A DNA stretch of 64,000 bases, taken from Paenibacillus xylanexedens. GTDB taxonomy: Bacteria > Bacillota > Bacilli > Paenibacillales > Paenibacillaceae. Below the pieces are notes generated by a model. That model was not told the DNA's origin, did not search any database, and saw only the letters and a list, made by a program, of their open reading frames with translations. The stretch spans positions 5,704,001 to 5,768,000 of the forward strand of contig NZ_CP018620.1 in the NCBI RefSeq assembly GCF_001908275.1. The letters run 5' to 3'. Position numbers and translations under genes: made by a program. This document shows, piece by piece, positions 34,038-43,749 of this stretch (position 1 is its first letter; every line of letters starts with the position of its first letter).

Positions 34038-36467
34038 ATGAACGGAAAAAAAGAGAACCTCATCATCATTGGTAACGGTATGGCAGGAATCAGTACCGTT
34101 GAACAAATTCTGAAATTAACTACGCGATTTGATATTACCGTTTTTGGCACCGAGCCCTATCCTAACTACAACCGCATTATGTTGTCGTACGTACTGGAAG
34201 GAAGCAAAACGCTGGACGATATCGTGCTGAACGACCTTCACTGGTATGAAGATTACGGCATTACATTGCACACAGGCACAACGGTTACACGAATCGATGC
34301 CGAGACACACGAAGTTGTGACTGAGGATGGAACTCGCGTTCCTTATGACAAAATTATCATTGCAACAGGCTCCAACTCCTTTATTCTCCCCGTACCTGGA
34401 CATGACAAAGAAGGTGTTGTCGGTTTCCGCGATATCGCCGATTGTAATGTCATGCTGGAAGCTGCTAAGCAGTATAAAAGAGCGGCCGTTATCGGAGGCG
34501 GATTGCTTGGTCTTGAAGCTGCCAAAGGGTTGGTACAACTTGGCATGGAAGTTACCGTAGTGCATCTGATGGAAGATCTGATGGAGCGTCAGCTTGATCC
34601 GCAAGCTTCAGCCATGTTGAAGGCAGAACTCGAACGTCAGGGTATCCGGTTCAAAATGGGTGCGCAGACTTCCGAACTGCTGGGTGGCGAACGGGTTGAA
34701 GGAATTCGTTTTGCAGATGATACGGTTCTGAATGTTGATTTTGTGGTCATGGCTGTAGGCATTAAACCCAATACGGCTGTAGCCCGCGAAAGCGGTATGG
34801 AAGTGAATCGGGGCATTGTCGTGAATGACTATATGCAGACTTCACTTGAGAATGTGTACTCGGTTGGGGAATGTACAGAGCACCGCGGGGTATGTTACGG
34901 CCTCGTTGCCCCATTGTTCGAGCAAGGTATGATTCTGGCGAAACATATCTGCGGTGTGGAGACCGCTCCTTATGAAGGTTCAGTTGTATCCACGAAATTG
35001 AAAATTTCGGGTGTGGACGTGTTTTCAACTGGTGAATTCATCGACAGCCCAGAGCACACCGTCATTTCGCACAAAGATGACTGGAAACGGACTTACAAAA
35101 AAATTCTGCTTCGTGATAATAAAATGGTCGGCGCCGTTCTCTTCGGTGACATTACGGATTCTGCCGAATTGCAGAAACTGATCAAACAACAGACTGAAAT
35201 GACCGAAGAATTGTATGGTTCACTCATGGGTACAGGCTGCGGGGGTCATAAGAAAACCACCTCTGTAGAAACGATGGCGGAAGACGAGATTGTTTGTGGA
35301 TGTAACGGTGTAACTAAAGGAACCATTGTTGATGTCATTACAAATCAAGGACTTACCAGCGTAGATGAAATCAAAGCCTGTACCGGTGCAACCCGCTCTT
35401 GCGGTGGATGTAAACCGGTTGTGGAACAGATTTTGCAATATGTACTTGGAGACAGTTTCAGTACTGGAGCCAAACAGGGCATCTGCGGATGTACTTCCAT
35501 GGGACGGGATGAGATTGTAGCCGAGATTCGTGCAAATGGATTACAAACGACCAAAGAGGTCATGAATGTACTGGGTTGGAGTCAACCTGAAGGTTGTTCC
35601 AAATGTCGTCCGGCGATCAACTATTACCTTGGCATGATTGCACCGGATACTCACGAAGATGAGAAAGAATCCCGTTTTGTTAACGAACGTATGAACGCGA
35701 ATATTCAAAAGGATGGAACGTATACGGTTGTACCTCGGATGTATGGCGGGGTGACTACACCAGCGGACCTCAAACGTATCGCTGACGTTTCAGTCAAATA
35801 TGATGTGAAAGCAGTCAAAGTTACCGGTGGTCAGCGTCTCGACTTGATTGGTGTTAAAAAAGAAGATCTGACTAAAGTCTGGGCTGAACTGGATATGCCT
35901 TCAGGGTATGCATACGCCAAATCGCTGCGTACGGTCAAAACATGTGTCGGCTCCCAATTCTGCCGATTCGGTACACAGGATTCCATGGCCATGGGTGCTC
36001 GCATTGAACGTAAATTCGAACGTCTGGATCTGCCAGCCAAGTTTAAATATGCCGTCAACGGTTGTCCGCGGAACTGTGCAGAGGCATGTACCAAAGATAT
36101 CGGTATCGTTGGTAACGACGGAGGCTGGGAGATCTTTATCGGTGGAAACGGCGGTATTAAAGCTAGACTGGCTGATTCCCTATGCAAAGTGAAAACAGAT
36201 GAAGAGTTGATAGAACTGTGCGGCGCCATCATGCAATATTACCGCGAGACAGGTAACTATCTGGAACGGACGTCCGAGTGGGTGGAACGCATGGGTCTGG
36301 AGCATATTCGTTCGGTTGTCGTGGATAACCTGGAGGAACGCAAAGCGTTGATGCAGCGGATTGAATTTGCACTTGAGCATGTTGAAGAACCTTGGCAAAA
36401 AGCGATTCGCAATGAGGAAGGCCAAAGCAAAATGTTCCATGGCATCGAAGTATCGGCTCGTCCATAA
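34038..36467 (+). CDS. nirB: NADH-dependent nitrite reductase, large subunit
   Basis: 809-residue flavo-siroheme enzyme reducing nitrite to ammonium in the cytoplasm. Order of domains: FAD/NAD oxidoreductase (IIGNGMAGISTVEQ near residue 8, second Rossmann GGGLLGLEAAKGL near 153), two BFD-like [2Fe-2S] domains (CGCNGVTKGT ... CGGCKP near 420-460; CGCTSMGRDEI ... CSKCRP near 480-530), then the siroheme/[4Fe-4S] part with TCVGSQFCRFG (near 635) and NGCPRNCAEACTKDIG (near 675). All cluster Cys are present. ATG at 34038 follows AAGGAGG. First gene of nirBDC. Confidence 0.97.
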   Translation: MNGKKENLIIIGNGMAGISTVEQILKLTTRFDITVFGTEPYPNYNRIMLSYVLEGSKTLDDIVLNDLHWYEDYGITLHTGTTVTRIDAETHEVVTEDGTRVPYDKIIIATGSNSFILPVPGHDKEGVVGFRDIADCNVMLEAAKQYKRAAVIGGGLLGLEAAKGLVQLGMEVTVVHLMEDLMERQLDPQASAMLKAELERQGIRFKMGAQTSELLGGERVEGIRFADDTVLNVDFVVMAVGIKPNTAVARESGMEVNRGIVVNDYMQTSLENVYSVGECTEHRGVCYGLVAPLFEQGMILAKHICGVETAPYEGSVVSTKLKISGVDVFSTGEFIDSPEHTVISHKDDWKRTYKKILLRDNKMVGAVLFGDITDSAELQKLIKQQTEMTEELYGSLMGTGCGGHKKTTSVETMAEDEIVCGCNGVTKGTIVDVITNQGLTSVDEIKACTGATRSCGGCKPVVEQILQYVLGDSFSTGAKQGICGCTSMGRDEIVAEIRANGLQTTKEVMNVLGWSQPEGCSKCRPAINYYLGMIAPDTHEDEKESRFVNERMNANIQKDGTYTVVPRMYGGVTTPADLKRIADVSVKYDVKAVKVTGGQRLDLIGVKKEDLTKVWAELDMPSGYAYAKSLRTVKTCVGSQFCRFGTQDSMAMGARIERKFERLDLPAKFKYAVNGCPRNCAEACTKDIGIVGNDGGWEIFIGGNGGIKARLADSLCKVKTDEELIELCGAIMQYYRETGNYLERTSEWVERMGLEHIRSVVVDNLEERKALMQRIEFALEHVEEPWQKAIRNEEGQSKMFHGIEVSARP

Positions 36468-36522
36468 GCAAGCTTGCAGGATTAATACTGGAGAATGTTA
36501 AATAGATAAGGAGTGGTTTAAG

Positions 36523-36849
36523 ATGACGACAAAACAATCAGGCACCTACTTCCCTGCCGGAGTAGTTGAAGAATTCCTGCCACGAATCGGAAGAGTAGTT
36601 GAGATTAAGGACCATCAGCTTGCTGTCTTTCGTGCATCGGATGGTACCATCTTCGCTGCGGATAATCACACCCCCCACCCTAAGGGTGGGCCGCTGGCTG
36701 AAGGCATCGTGTCCGGGCATTATCTGTACGATCCGCTGTATGATTGGAAGATCGACCTGACTACAGGTCTTGTGCAAGCACCGGACAACGGTCAAGTCCA
36801 AATGTATCCGGTGAAGGTAGAGAACGGCCAGGTCTGGATTGAAATATAG
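36523..36849 (+). CDS. nirD: Nitrite reductase small subunit
   Basis: 108-residue Rieske-fold partner of NirB. The Rieske-type fold is visible (DGTIFAADNHTPHPKGGPLAEG, HYLYDPLYDWKIDLTTG) but the Cys ligands of a true [2Fe-2S] centre are absent, as is normal for NirD. Start has TAAGGAGTG. It lies 55 bases after nirB and 49 before nirC. Confidence 0.95.
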   Translation: MTTKQSGTYFPAGVVEEFLPRIGRVVEIKDHQLAVFRASDGTIFAADNHTPHPKGGPLAEGIVSGHYLYDPLYDWKIDLTTGLVQAPDNGQVQMYPVKVENGQVWIEI

Positions 36850-36898
36850 CTCCATTGAAACATTCAAAGATTGATGCAAAATAATGGGGGAAACCGTG

Positions 36899-37681
36899 AT
36901 GTATACACCAAGTGTTGAGGGAATTATTGAAGCTGCGGTTAAAAAAAGGGATCAAATGAACGCAAGCCTGCCACGTTATATGGTTGCTGCCTTGATGGCT
37001 GGTGCCTATGTAGGGCTTGGCATCGTTCTGATCTTCAGTATTGGTGCTCCGCTCCTTGCGGCACAGTCACCACTGCAAACCATGTTGATGGGCATGTCCT
37101 TCGGACTCGCTCTCACGCTGGTCATCTTTGCCGGATCAGAACTGTTTACAGGTAACAATATGTTCTTTACCATGAGTACACTGGCAGGCCGAACCACAGT
37201 GAACGAAACGCTGAAGAACTGGGGGCTCGTCTTTGTTGGTAACCTGCTCGGCGCAATTCTATTAAGTCTACTCATTGTAGGTAGCGGTCTGTTCAAAACG
37301 GCCACACCGGAACATCTGCTGTTTGTCGTCTCTGCCAAAAAGATGGCGGCGCCCGTGTCTGAGTTGTTCTTCCGAGGAATTCTCTGTAACTGGCTCGTCT
37401 GTCTGGCGATCTGGATGGCTGCTCGCACCAAAGAAGATATCGCCAAACTTGTTCTTATCTGGTGGTGTCTGTACGCATTTATCGCAAGTGGTTATGAGCA
37501 CAGTGTTGCCAATATGACTTTGCTGTCTTTATCCTGGTTGCTGCCAAACCACCCGGATACAATCACGATGGCAGGCTGGTTCCATAACATGATTCCGGTA
37601 ACGCTTGGTAATATTATCGGCGGTGCCCTCTTTGTTGGAATGGCTTACTGGTATACTTCACCGGTACGTAAAAAATCATAA
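36899..37681 (+). CDS. nirC: Nitrite/formate channel
   Basis: 260-residue membrane channel of the FNT family with six helices, a pentamer in known members. Family signature residues are in GSELFTGNNMFFT and FRGILCNWLVCLAIWMA, and YEHSVANM carries the conserved His/Ser/Asn area. ATG at 36899 follows GGGGG. With nirB and nirD beside it, nitrite uptake or export is the likely role rather than formate. Confidence 0.92.
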   Translation: MYTPSVEGIIEAAVKKRDQMNASLPRYMVAALMAGAYVGLGIVLIFSIGAPLLAAQSPLQTMLMGMSFGLALTLVIFAGSELFTGNNMFFTMSTLAGRTTVNETLKNWGLVFVGNLLGAILLSLLIVGSGLFKTATPEHLLFVVSAKKMAAPVSELFFRGILCNWLVCLAIWMAARTKEDIAKLVLIWWCLYAFIASGYEHSVANMTLLSLSWLLPNHPDTITMAGWFHNMIPVTLGNIIGGALFVGMAYWYTSPVRKKS

Positions 37682-37726
37682 TTATTGATTCAACTGCACT
37701 TATGTAGCGCTAAGTAACTGCACACT

Positions 37727-37778
37727 AAAGCCACGATGGATGCCGAACTCACGTTCAGTCACACATCGTGGCTTTTTA
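37727..37778 (+). terminator. Terminator of nirBDC
   Basis: AAAGCCACGATG and CATCGTGGCTTT are exact complements around a 25-base loop and are followed by TTATT; the T run continues from the stem. Confidence 0.85.
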
Positions 37779-37971
37779 TTGTTTGTCGATAACCTGCGTA
37801 CTCTCTCGTAAGGTTCCCTTTAATCCTCTCGTAATCCTCTCGTCCTTCTATAGAGAATTAAAACTTCATTTTACCTTCGTCGCTATCCGCGTTAATCCAC
37901 AGTTGACATAACTGGCGTATAGTCGATGGATACTCACACTTATACTCAACCAGCAAAGGATGAACGCTTAT

Positions 37972-38601
37972 ATGGGAATTCACACGTACTTCAGGTCACT
38001 AAACGATCTTGAACGTATTATTCGTACACCTGGCAAATTCAAATTCGAAGAACACAGCGTATCCGCCCATTCCTGGAAAGTCGTACAGTACGCCAAAACG
38101 CTCGCAGATATTGAGGAGCAACATGGAACCACCATCGATTGGAAGAAGTTATACGAAATTACGAGCAGTCATGATTATGGCGAAATCTTCATCGGTGATA
38201 TCAAAACACCCGTCAAACATTATTCACTGGAGCTGCGTTCGATGCTGCAAAAGGTGGAAGAAGGCATGGTTGAACATTTTATTAATGAAAATATTCCTGA
38301 AGAGTTCCAGCCTATTTTCCGCAGACAGCTGCGTGAGGGTAAAGACCAGTCGGTTGAAGGACTGATACTCGAAGTCGCAGACAAGATGGATCAAGTATAT
38401 GAAGCCTTTGCTGAGCTCCAACGTGGCAATACGGAGAAAGAATTTATCGTTATGTACCGTTATGCCTTGGTCAAAATCAAAAATATCGACCTCCACTGTG
38501 TGCAGTATTTCCTGGAACAGATTCTCCCCGACATGATCGAAGAAGGTATCCGCTCCCCGTTTGATATTCGCAAAATAACCGAAGAAGCTCTGGCCCAGTA
38601 A
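37972..38601 (+). CDS. YfbR-type HD-domain 5'-nucleotidase
   Basis: 209-residue HD-domain phosphohydrolase resembling YfbR, which removes phosphate from deoxynucleoside 5'-monophosphates. Metal ligands: EEHSVSAHSWKVVQYA, TSSHDYGEIFIGD (HD pair) and LEVADKMDQVYEAF (last Asp). ATG at 37972 is preceded by AAAGGA; a start at 37960 is also open. Single gene; its stop touches the stop of the response-regulator gene on the other strand with no spacer. Confidence 0.8.
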   Translation: MGIHTYFRSLNDLERIIRTPGKFKFEEHSVSAHSWKVVQYAKTLADIEEQHGTTIDWKKLYEITSSHDYGEIFIGDIKTPVKHYSLELRSMLQKVEEGMVEHFINENIPEEFQPIFRRQLREGKDQSVEGLILEVADKMDQVYEAFAELQRGNTEKEFIVMYRYALVKIKNIDLHCVQYFLEQILPDMIEEGIRSPFDIRKITEEALAQ

Positions 38602-39411
38602 TCAGCTCAAGTCAACATGGTGCTCATCATCCATGGACAGGGCTTTTTTTCGTTCCTGCAATTGCAGTCGGTACTCGCTAGGGTACATGCCCGTTTTGTT
38701 TTTGAAGATCCGGCTGAAATAGTGGGAATCACTATACCCTACCGCTCCACCAATAGTCTTGATATCCATATTCTCGTGCGTGACGAGCATACGTTTTGCT
38801 TCATTAATCCGCAGACCTGTCATATATTTTAGCGGAGTCTCACCCGTTACTTTCTTAAAACACTTCCCCAGATAGTCCACACTAAAATGCATCTGTCCCG
38901 CCATGTCCTGGAGTGTAATCTCATGCATGTAATTCTGCTTCAAATACAACTTAACGGCCTCTGCGATATCCTCCGACTTCACCTGCTCATCCAGCACGGC
39001 ACTGACATGCGCAAGCGAATCCACAGCGCTCCCAAGCTTCAATTCCATCGCATCCAGCAGTGTACGAAGCTGTTCTTCCGATAATGGTTTGAGCAGATAA
39101 TCCTCCACCTTGTAACTGATCGCCTGCCGTGCATATTCGAATTCATGATAACCACTCAGAATGACAATTTTAACATGCGGATAGGCAAAATACAGATGTT
39201 TGGCGAGTTCCAATCCGTTCATCACCGGCATCTGAATATCGGTTACAACCAGATCAGGAACGGAATGTTCGATCAGCTGTAACGCTTCCTGACCGTTCCT
39301 CGCCTCACCGATCACCTCGAACCGGGTGCCCAACTCTCTGAATTTGCGTGAGACATTCCGGCGAATCAGGGCTTCATCTTCCACAATAATCGTTCTATAT
39401 TTGATTGTCAT
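38602..39411 (-). CDS. AraC-type response regulator (YesN-like)
   Basis: 269-residue regulator: receiver domain at residues 1-125 (IIVEDEALIRRNV with the acidic pocket, LVVTDIQMPVMNG with the phosphorylated Asp, VKIVILSGYHEFEYARQ, DYLLKPL with the conserved Lys), then a C-terminal AraC domain with two helix-turn-helix motifs (QDMAGQMHFSVDYLGKCFKK, IGGAVGYSDSHYFSRIFKN). Start may be 39411 or 39423; at 39423 it would overlap the kinase stop. Pairs with the upstream kinase and probably controls the sugar ABC operon. Confidence 0.92.
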   Translation of the reverse strand: MTIKYRTIIVEDEALIRRNVSRKFRELGTRFEVIGEARNGQEALQLIEHSVPDLVVTDIQMPVMNGLELAKHLYFAYPHVKIVILSGYHEFEYARQAISYKVEDYLLKPLSEEQLRTLLDAMELKLGSAVDSLAHVSAVLDEQVKSEDIAEAVKLYLKQNYMHEITLQDMAGQMHFSVDYLGKCFKKVTGETPLKYMTGLRINEAKRMLVTHENMDIKTIGGAVGYSDSHYFSRIFKNKTGMYPSEYRLQLQERKKALSMDDEHHVDLS

Positions 39412-39415
39412 GGGT

Positions 39416-41377
39416 TCAGTCATGCTCCTTTCGAATGGAACCACCTATTGTAATCTGGACACCGCCGGAAGGCTTGTTCGTAATCTGCATGTGGGCTGCC
39501 GTGCCATACCATAATTTCAATCGGACCCATATATTTTTGAGTCCCATGCCGTTAATTTCGAGGTCAGGCATCCGCTCCCACTCCTGTGACTGTTCAATGT
39601 AATGCATGATCTTGGCAAGTGCCTCGGGTTCCATGCCAGGTCCGTTGTCTTCCACGTGGATCTGCCAGGTTTGCTGTACTGCATCCATATCTCCAGTGAT
39701 ATTTAGTTTCCATGGAGGGGTATCACCTAGTCCATATTTCATGGCATTTTCGAGTAGTGGTTGTACCATCAGCATCGGAACCTGGATATGTTGCATCTCA
39801 TCCGGAATATGAAACTCGTAGTGCAGATCATCTTCAAACCGGATCTTCATACACTCCAGATACCGCTCACAATAATCCAGTTCTTGAGACAATGGAACCC
39901 CGTTTTTACCCGGGGTAGAGATATAACGGAGCATGGACGCAATATGACCACAGAACGCCACAATCTGCTCATTCATGCCTTCCTCCGCCATGATGCTAAT
40001 ATTTGTGATGTTGTTATAGAGAAAATGCGGGTTCATCTGGGACTGCAGCGCCAGTAATCTCGCTTCTGTCTCCTGAGATTTCATCGCCAGCCTGTCCTGA
40101 AACGATTGCACAAGCTGTTGATTCAGCCGGATAAATGTATCATTCAGCTCATCCATCTCCCGAATAGAACCGGGATGCTCCAGCTTGAACAACTGACCTG
40201 AATCCTGACCCGATACCAGATCATTCTCACCCGTTTTCTGAATAATGCGCTGCAAGCGATGCAGCGGCAAAGTAACCCGTTTGGAGATCAGATACGAGAG
40301 AACCAGGATCAGCATGAGAGTAGCTAATGTGGCACCAATAAACATCACAGCCATCCGGTTGAGACTAGCAAAAAGGGACTGTTTGGACTGCATGACAATA
40401 ACGGTCCATCCTGTCTCCTGTGACGTCATGTACGTCATCATTTGTTTGGACTGACTCAAAGGATCGGTAATCTCCTGCATCGTATCAGGCGGAAATGAAA
40501 GATTTTGAATCAAGTCCACATCATCGAAATGGCCTGCTTGAGAAGCATCAGCATCCGAAGCAAGTGGATACAACCGTGTATTTTGTTCATCCACTACATA
40601 GATCCGAAGATCGTTGTTATTGGTCTGCAATTCATTCAAATGCTGAAACAGGGTTCCGGCATCCTGCAAAATCTCAACGACACCCTGGCTGACATAATTG
40701 CCATCTTTGTATACCCGGGTAAGCGAAATGTAGGGTTGATCCGATTTCCCCTCACCGGTCGGTATGGGCAAGGCTCCGCCCTCTAACAATTGGATCACTC
40801 GCCAGCCACTCCGCTCCCAGGTTTCCTTGTACCACGGTCGCTGAGTCAGGTCTACCGACAGTTGACCGTTGAATGCACCCGCTCCCAGCATCTTGCCATT
40901 CACATCATAGATATTGGCCTGTTTGGCTGTATTGGAGCTGCTGATGATCGCGAGAATAACATCAATTAGTGTGGTTGTATCCTTATACAATGCCGGATCA
41001 CTCGTCATTGTCTGCTCGCTATCCTCCGCTGGTGCCAAGTAGTGACTGAAGTGTTCTTTGACCAGATTGGAGTACACGATATTCATGGAGAAGTTGTTCA
41101 TTTTCACCACTTCCTGATCCAGATTACTGACGATTGATACCCCCAGTTGTCTCTGCTGTTCTTCACTTCGCTGACGAATGTCACTTGCAAGAAAAACATA
41201 CAGAAGCCCCGCCACAATCAGCGAAAAGATAATAAATACCGCAGAGTAATAGGCAAACAGACTTTGCTGAAGCGTTCCAAATTGATATCGCAATCCCCAC
41301 ACACCTCGTCCTATGATGATATCTGTCACACCATTCGAAAATGTCCACCCAACAGAACGCTTTTGTCTATTGAGCAC
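39416..41377 (-). CDS. Sensor histidine kinase (YesM-like)
   Basis: 653-residue kinase of the LytS/YesM group. One helix near residue 45, a large extracellular sensor region (about 70-310), a second helix (MFIGATLATLMLILVLSYLI), a HAMP domain, then SQMNPHFLYNNITNIS with the phosphorylated His (near 449) and an ATPase domain with PLLENAMKYGLGD, VEDNGPGMEPEAL and NGMGLKNIWVRL. The GTG at 41377 is a plausible start, but a TTG about 28 codons later is also possible. Faces the sugar ABC operon divergently. Confidence 0.92.
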   Translation of the reverse strand: MLNRQKRSVGWTFSNGVTDIIIGRGVWGLRYQFGTLQQSLFAYYSAVFIIFSLIVAGLLYVFLASDIRQRSEEQQRQLGVSIVSNLDQEVVKMNNFSMNIVYSNLVKEHFSHYLAPAEDSEQTMTSDPALYKDTTTLIDVILAIISSSNTAKQANIYDVNGKMLGAGAFNGQLSVDLTQRPWYKETWERSGWRVIQLLEGGALPIPTGEGKSDQPYISLTRVYKDGNYVSQGVVEILQDAGTLFQHLNELQTNNNDLRIYVVDEQNTRLYPLASDADASQAGHFDDVDLIQNLSFPPDTMQEITDPLSQSKQMMTYMTSQETGWTVIVMQSKQSLFASLNRMAVMFIGATLATLMLILVLSYLISKRVTLPLHRLQRIIQKTGENDLVSGQDSGQLFKLEHPGSIREMDELNDTFIRLNQQLVQSFQDRLAMKSQETEARLLALQSQMNPHFLYNNITNISIMAEEGMNEQIVAFCGHIASMLRYISTPGKNGVPLSQELDYCERYLECMKIRFEDDLHYEFHIPDEMQHIQVPMLMVQPLLENAMKYGLGDTPPWKLNITGDMDAVQQTWQIHVEDNGPGMEPEALAKIMHYIEQSQEWERMPDLEINGMGLKNIWVRLKLWYGTAAHMQITNKPSGGVQITIGGSIRKEHD

Positions 41378-41408
41378 ATCCGCTGTTCACAGTAAAGTTA
41401 TCCACATA

Positions 41409-41423
41409 AGAATACGCTTACAT
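41409..41423 (-). promoter_or_regulatory. CcpA cre site upstream of the sugar ABC operon
   Basis: Read on the minus strand, ATGTAAGCGTATTCT fits the cre consensus WTGNAANCGNWNNCW at every position. It lies 51 bases before the substrate-binding-protein start and 32 bases from the kinase start, so glucose repression could act on either gene. Confidence 0.6.
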
Positions 41424-41473
41424 TAAGCGTTTCGGCAAGTGACAATTTTCTTTATATTCTGGGAGGTTCAATG

Positions 41474-42775
41474 ATGAGAAAACGATTTCTATTTTCGCTT
41501 GCAAGTGTGCTCCTGCTCTCCACTCTGCTGCTTGCCGGGTGCAACTCAGGTAAAAGTACGGAAGGTTCGGGTAAGGTGACTCTCACGTTTGGAACAAGTC
41601 AATCCGGTATTCCGCGTACAGGCATCATGCAGACGATGGCCAAGGAATATGAGCAGGAGACGGGTGTCAAAATTGACTTCCAGGTCGTACCTGACGCACA
41701 GTGGCGTGACCTGATCAAGGTGAAGCTGGCCTCTGGCGAAGCACCTGACATTTTCAATGTCGATGTGGACCCACTGAGCATGCCGGCCAACGTAAGACCG
41801 GAGGAAAATGCCATTGACTTGACCAATGAGGAATTCACAGGTCGGATGTCTGAAGAGATTTTGCCAACCGTTAGTCATAATGACAAGGTGTACGGGGTTT
41901 CTTTTGCGCCAACGAAAATCTGGTATGTGTACTATAACAAACGTATCTTCCAAGAGCTCGGCATAGAGCCTCCTACATCCTATGCCGAATTCAAGGCAAT
42001 CAGCCAGAAAATTAAGGATAAAGACATTATTCCGTTCTATCAAGCACCTGCCAGCGGCTGGTATCAGGTTCTGCCTTTGTTCGAAACGGGGCCTAACTAT
42101 GAGCAAACAACAGCGGGAACCTACGAGAAATTAAACAACAATGAGATGAAGGTCGCAGATATGACGCAACTCAAGACGGTCATTGAACAATTGAAGGAAT
42201 TTGCGGATCTCGGTTATTTCGGCAAAGACTTCTTGTCCAATACGGTAGAAGCGGGAATTGAGGCGTTTGGTCAGGAGAAAGCGGCCATGCTGCTGCGGGT
42301 TCCAGGGACGGAAAAGGAAGTGTCCGAAGCGTATCCGGAAATGGAAGACAATATGGGATTCTTCGTCATGCCGTGGGGAGATAATCAAACGATTGGTGTG
42401 AATCCGGGCGGATCGGCTGCGATGTTTGGTAACAAAAACAGTAAACATCCTGAAGAAGTGCTGAAATTCTTCCGCTGGATTACAGAGCATGATCATCTGC
42501 AACGTGTGTTCGATGAAGGTGAAGGTAATCTAACGATCTGCTGGCCGGAAATCGAACCAAAGCTGACACAGGACTATATTGATTATGAGAAAAATCATGA
42601 AAAAGGTACGGTCATGCAGGCCGCTGTGAAATACATTGATCCACAATGGATGGATATTGGCAAGGACTTGTCAGGTATGTTCGCTGGCGCAATGACACCG
42701 GATCAGATTTTGCAAAATATTGATAAACGTCGTGCTGAACAAGCCAAAGTGCTGAAAGATGAGAAGTGGCAGTAA
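41474..42775 (+). CDS. Sugar ABC transporter substrate-binding lipoprotein
   Basis: 433-residue family 1 extracellular solute-binding protein. Signal peptide with lipobox LLAGC (Cys23 would be lipidated), then the usual domain VTLTFGTSQSGIPRTGIM, FQVVPDAQWRDLIKVKLASG, APDIFNVDVDPL, MLLRVPGTEKEVSEAYP. GGGAGG precedes two adjacent ATG codons; I use the second. First gene of a binding protein-permease-permease operon with no ATPase gene; in Bacilli a shared MsmX-type ATPase often serves such importers. Sugar unknown. Confidence 0.92.
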   Translation: MRKRFLFSLASVLLLSTLLLAGCNSGKSTEGSGKVTLTFGTSQSGIPRTGIMQTMAKEYEQETGVKIDFQVVPDAQWRDLIKVKLASGEAPDIFNVDVDPLSMPANVRPEENAIDLTNEEFTGRMSEEILPTVSHNDKVYGVSFAPTKIWYVYYNKRIFQELGIEPPTSYAEFKAISQKIKDKDIIPFYQAPASGWYQVLPLFETGPNYEQTTAGTYEKLNNNEMKVADMTQLKTVIEQLKEFADLGYFGKDFLSNTVEAGIEAFGQEKAAMLLRVPGTEKEVSEAYPEMEDNMGFFVMPWGDNQTIGVNPGGSAAMFGNKNSKHPEEVLKFFRWITEHDHLQRVFDEGEGNLTICWPEIEPKLTQDYIDYEKNHEKGTVMQAAVKYIDPQWMDIGKDLSGMFAGAMTPDQILQNIDKRRAEQAKVLKDEKWQ

Positions 42776-42798
42776 CAGCGTAAATCACAGATAAACAT

Positions 42799-42838
42799 AA
42801 ACGCTGAACAGCGTTACATGCAGCGGGCATTTGCCCGC
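42799..42838 (+). other. Two small hairpins between binding-protein and permease genes
   Basis: AACGCTGAACAGCGTT (42799-42814) and GCGGGCATTTGCCCGC (42823-42838) are short stems with 4-base loops and no clear T run. Such hairpins often protect the binding-protein mRNA and lower permease expression. Confidence 0.5.
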
Positions 42839-42875
42839 TTGTGTATTTTGGCAGGAAGGAAAGGTGTTACGGATT

Positions 42876-43748
42876 ATGAATGCAAACAAAATCTACCCCT
42901 GGTATTTCTCATCTGGAGCGATTGTGTTATATCTGCTGTTCATTGTCGCTCCCGCCCTGCTGGGCATCTATTATTCTTTTACCGATTGGAACAGTTATAG
43001 TTCGGAGAAGAACTTTATCGGTCTGGAGCATTTCCGCACCATTCTGGCGGGTGATCCGACCTATCTGCTTTTTATCAAAAATACAGTCCTGTTCACCCTC
43101 GTTACATCCATCGCCAAGACGGTTCTCGGCTTGTTTCTGGCCCTGCTGTTGGTCAGCGGTGTAAAGGCCGCGAATCTGCACCGGATGATCATTTTCTCCC
43201 CGCAGGTGCTGTCGTTCCTGATTGTTGGGCTTGTGTTCAAAAGTCTGCTTGACCCCAACAACGGGTTCGTAAACGTAACCCTGCGTTCCATGGGACTGGA
43301 CGTTCTCGCCCAGAACTGGCTGGGCTCCCTGACCTGGGCCATGCCATCCATCATGGCAGTGGACACGTGGAAAGGCATGGGGTACATCATGGTGCTATTC
43401 ATCGCCGGACTGCTCGCCATCCCCCGCGATTATTATGAGGCAGCGTCCATTGACGGCGCCGGGTTCGGTCAAAAGCTGTTCCGGATCACCATTCCGATGC
43501 TGATGCCTACCATTACCATTGCCACGGTGCTTAATATTACATACGGGCTGAGAGTATTCGATGCCGTATACGTGCTAACCAATGGTGGACCCGGAAACGC
43601 AACGGATGTGATTAACACGGCGGTCTATTCCTCTTTTGCCAAAGGGTATTGGGGACTGGGGAGTGCGCTATCTACCATTCTGTTTGTCATCATGGCGGTT
43701 ATCTCCTTTTTCATCATTCGTTTGATGAACCGAAAGGTGGAATACTAA
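42876..43748 (+). CDS. Sugar ABC transporter permease (first)
   Basis: 290-residue MalF-like permease with six helices. The EAA loop that contacts the ATPase is YYEAASIDGAGFGQKLFRIT. ATG at 42876 follows GGAAAGGTG; upstream in-frame codons are not family-like. It ends 1 base before the second permease begins. Confidence 0.92.
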   Translation: MNANKIYPWYFSSGAIVLYLLFIVAPALLGIYYSFTDWNSYSSEKNFIGLEHFRTILAGDPTYLLFIKNTVLFTLVTSIAKTVLGLFLALLLVSGVKAANLHRMIIFSPQVLSFLIVGLVFKSLLDPNNGFVNVTLRSMGLDVLAQNWLGSLTWAMPSIMAVDTWKGMGYIMVLFIAGLLAIPRDYYEAASIDGAGFGQKLFRITIPMLMPTITIATVLNITYGLRVFDAVYVLTNGGPGNATDVINTAVYSSFAKGYWGLGSALSTILFVIMAVISFFIIRLMNRKVEY

Positions 43749-43749
43749 C

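Noticed and set aside
37800..37860. Short direct repeats (TAATCCTCTCG twice) as a CRISPR or phage att site
   Set aside because: Only two short copies, no spacer pattern and no integrase or cas gene.
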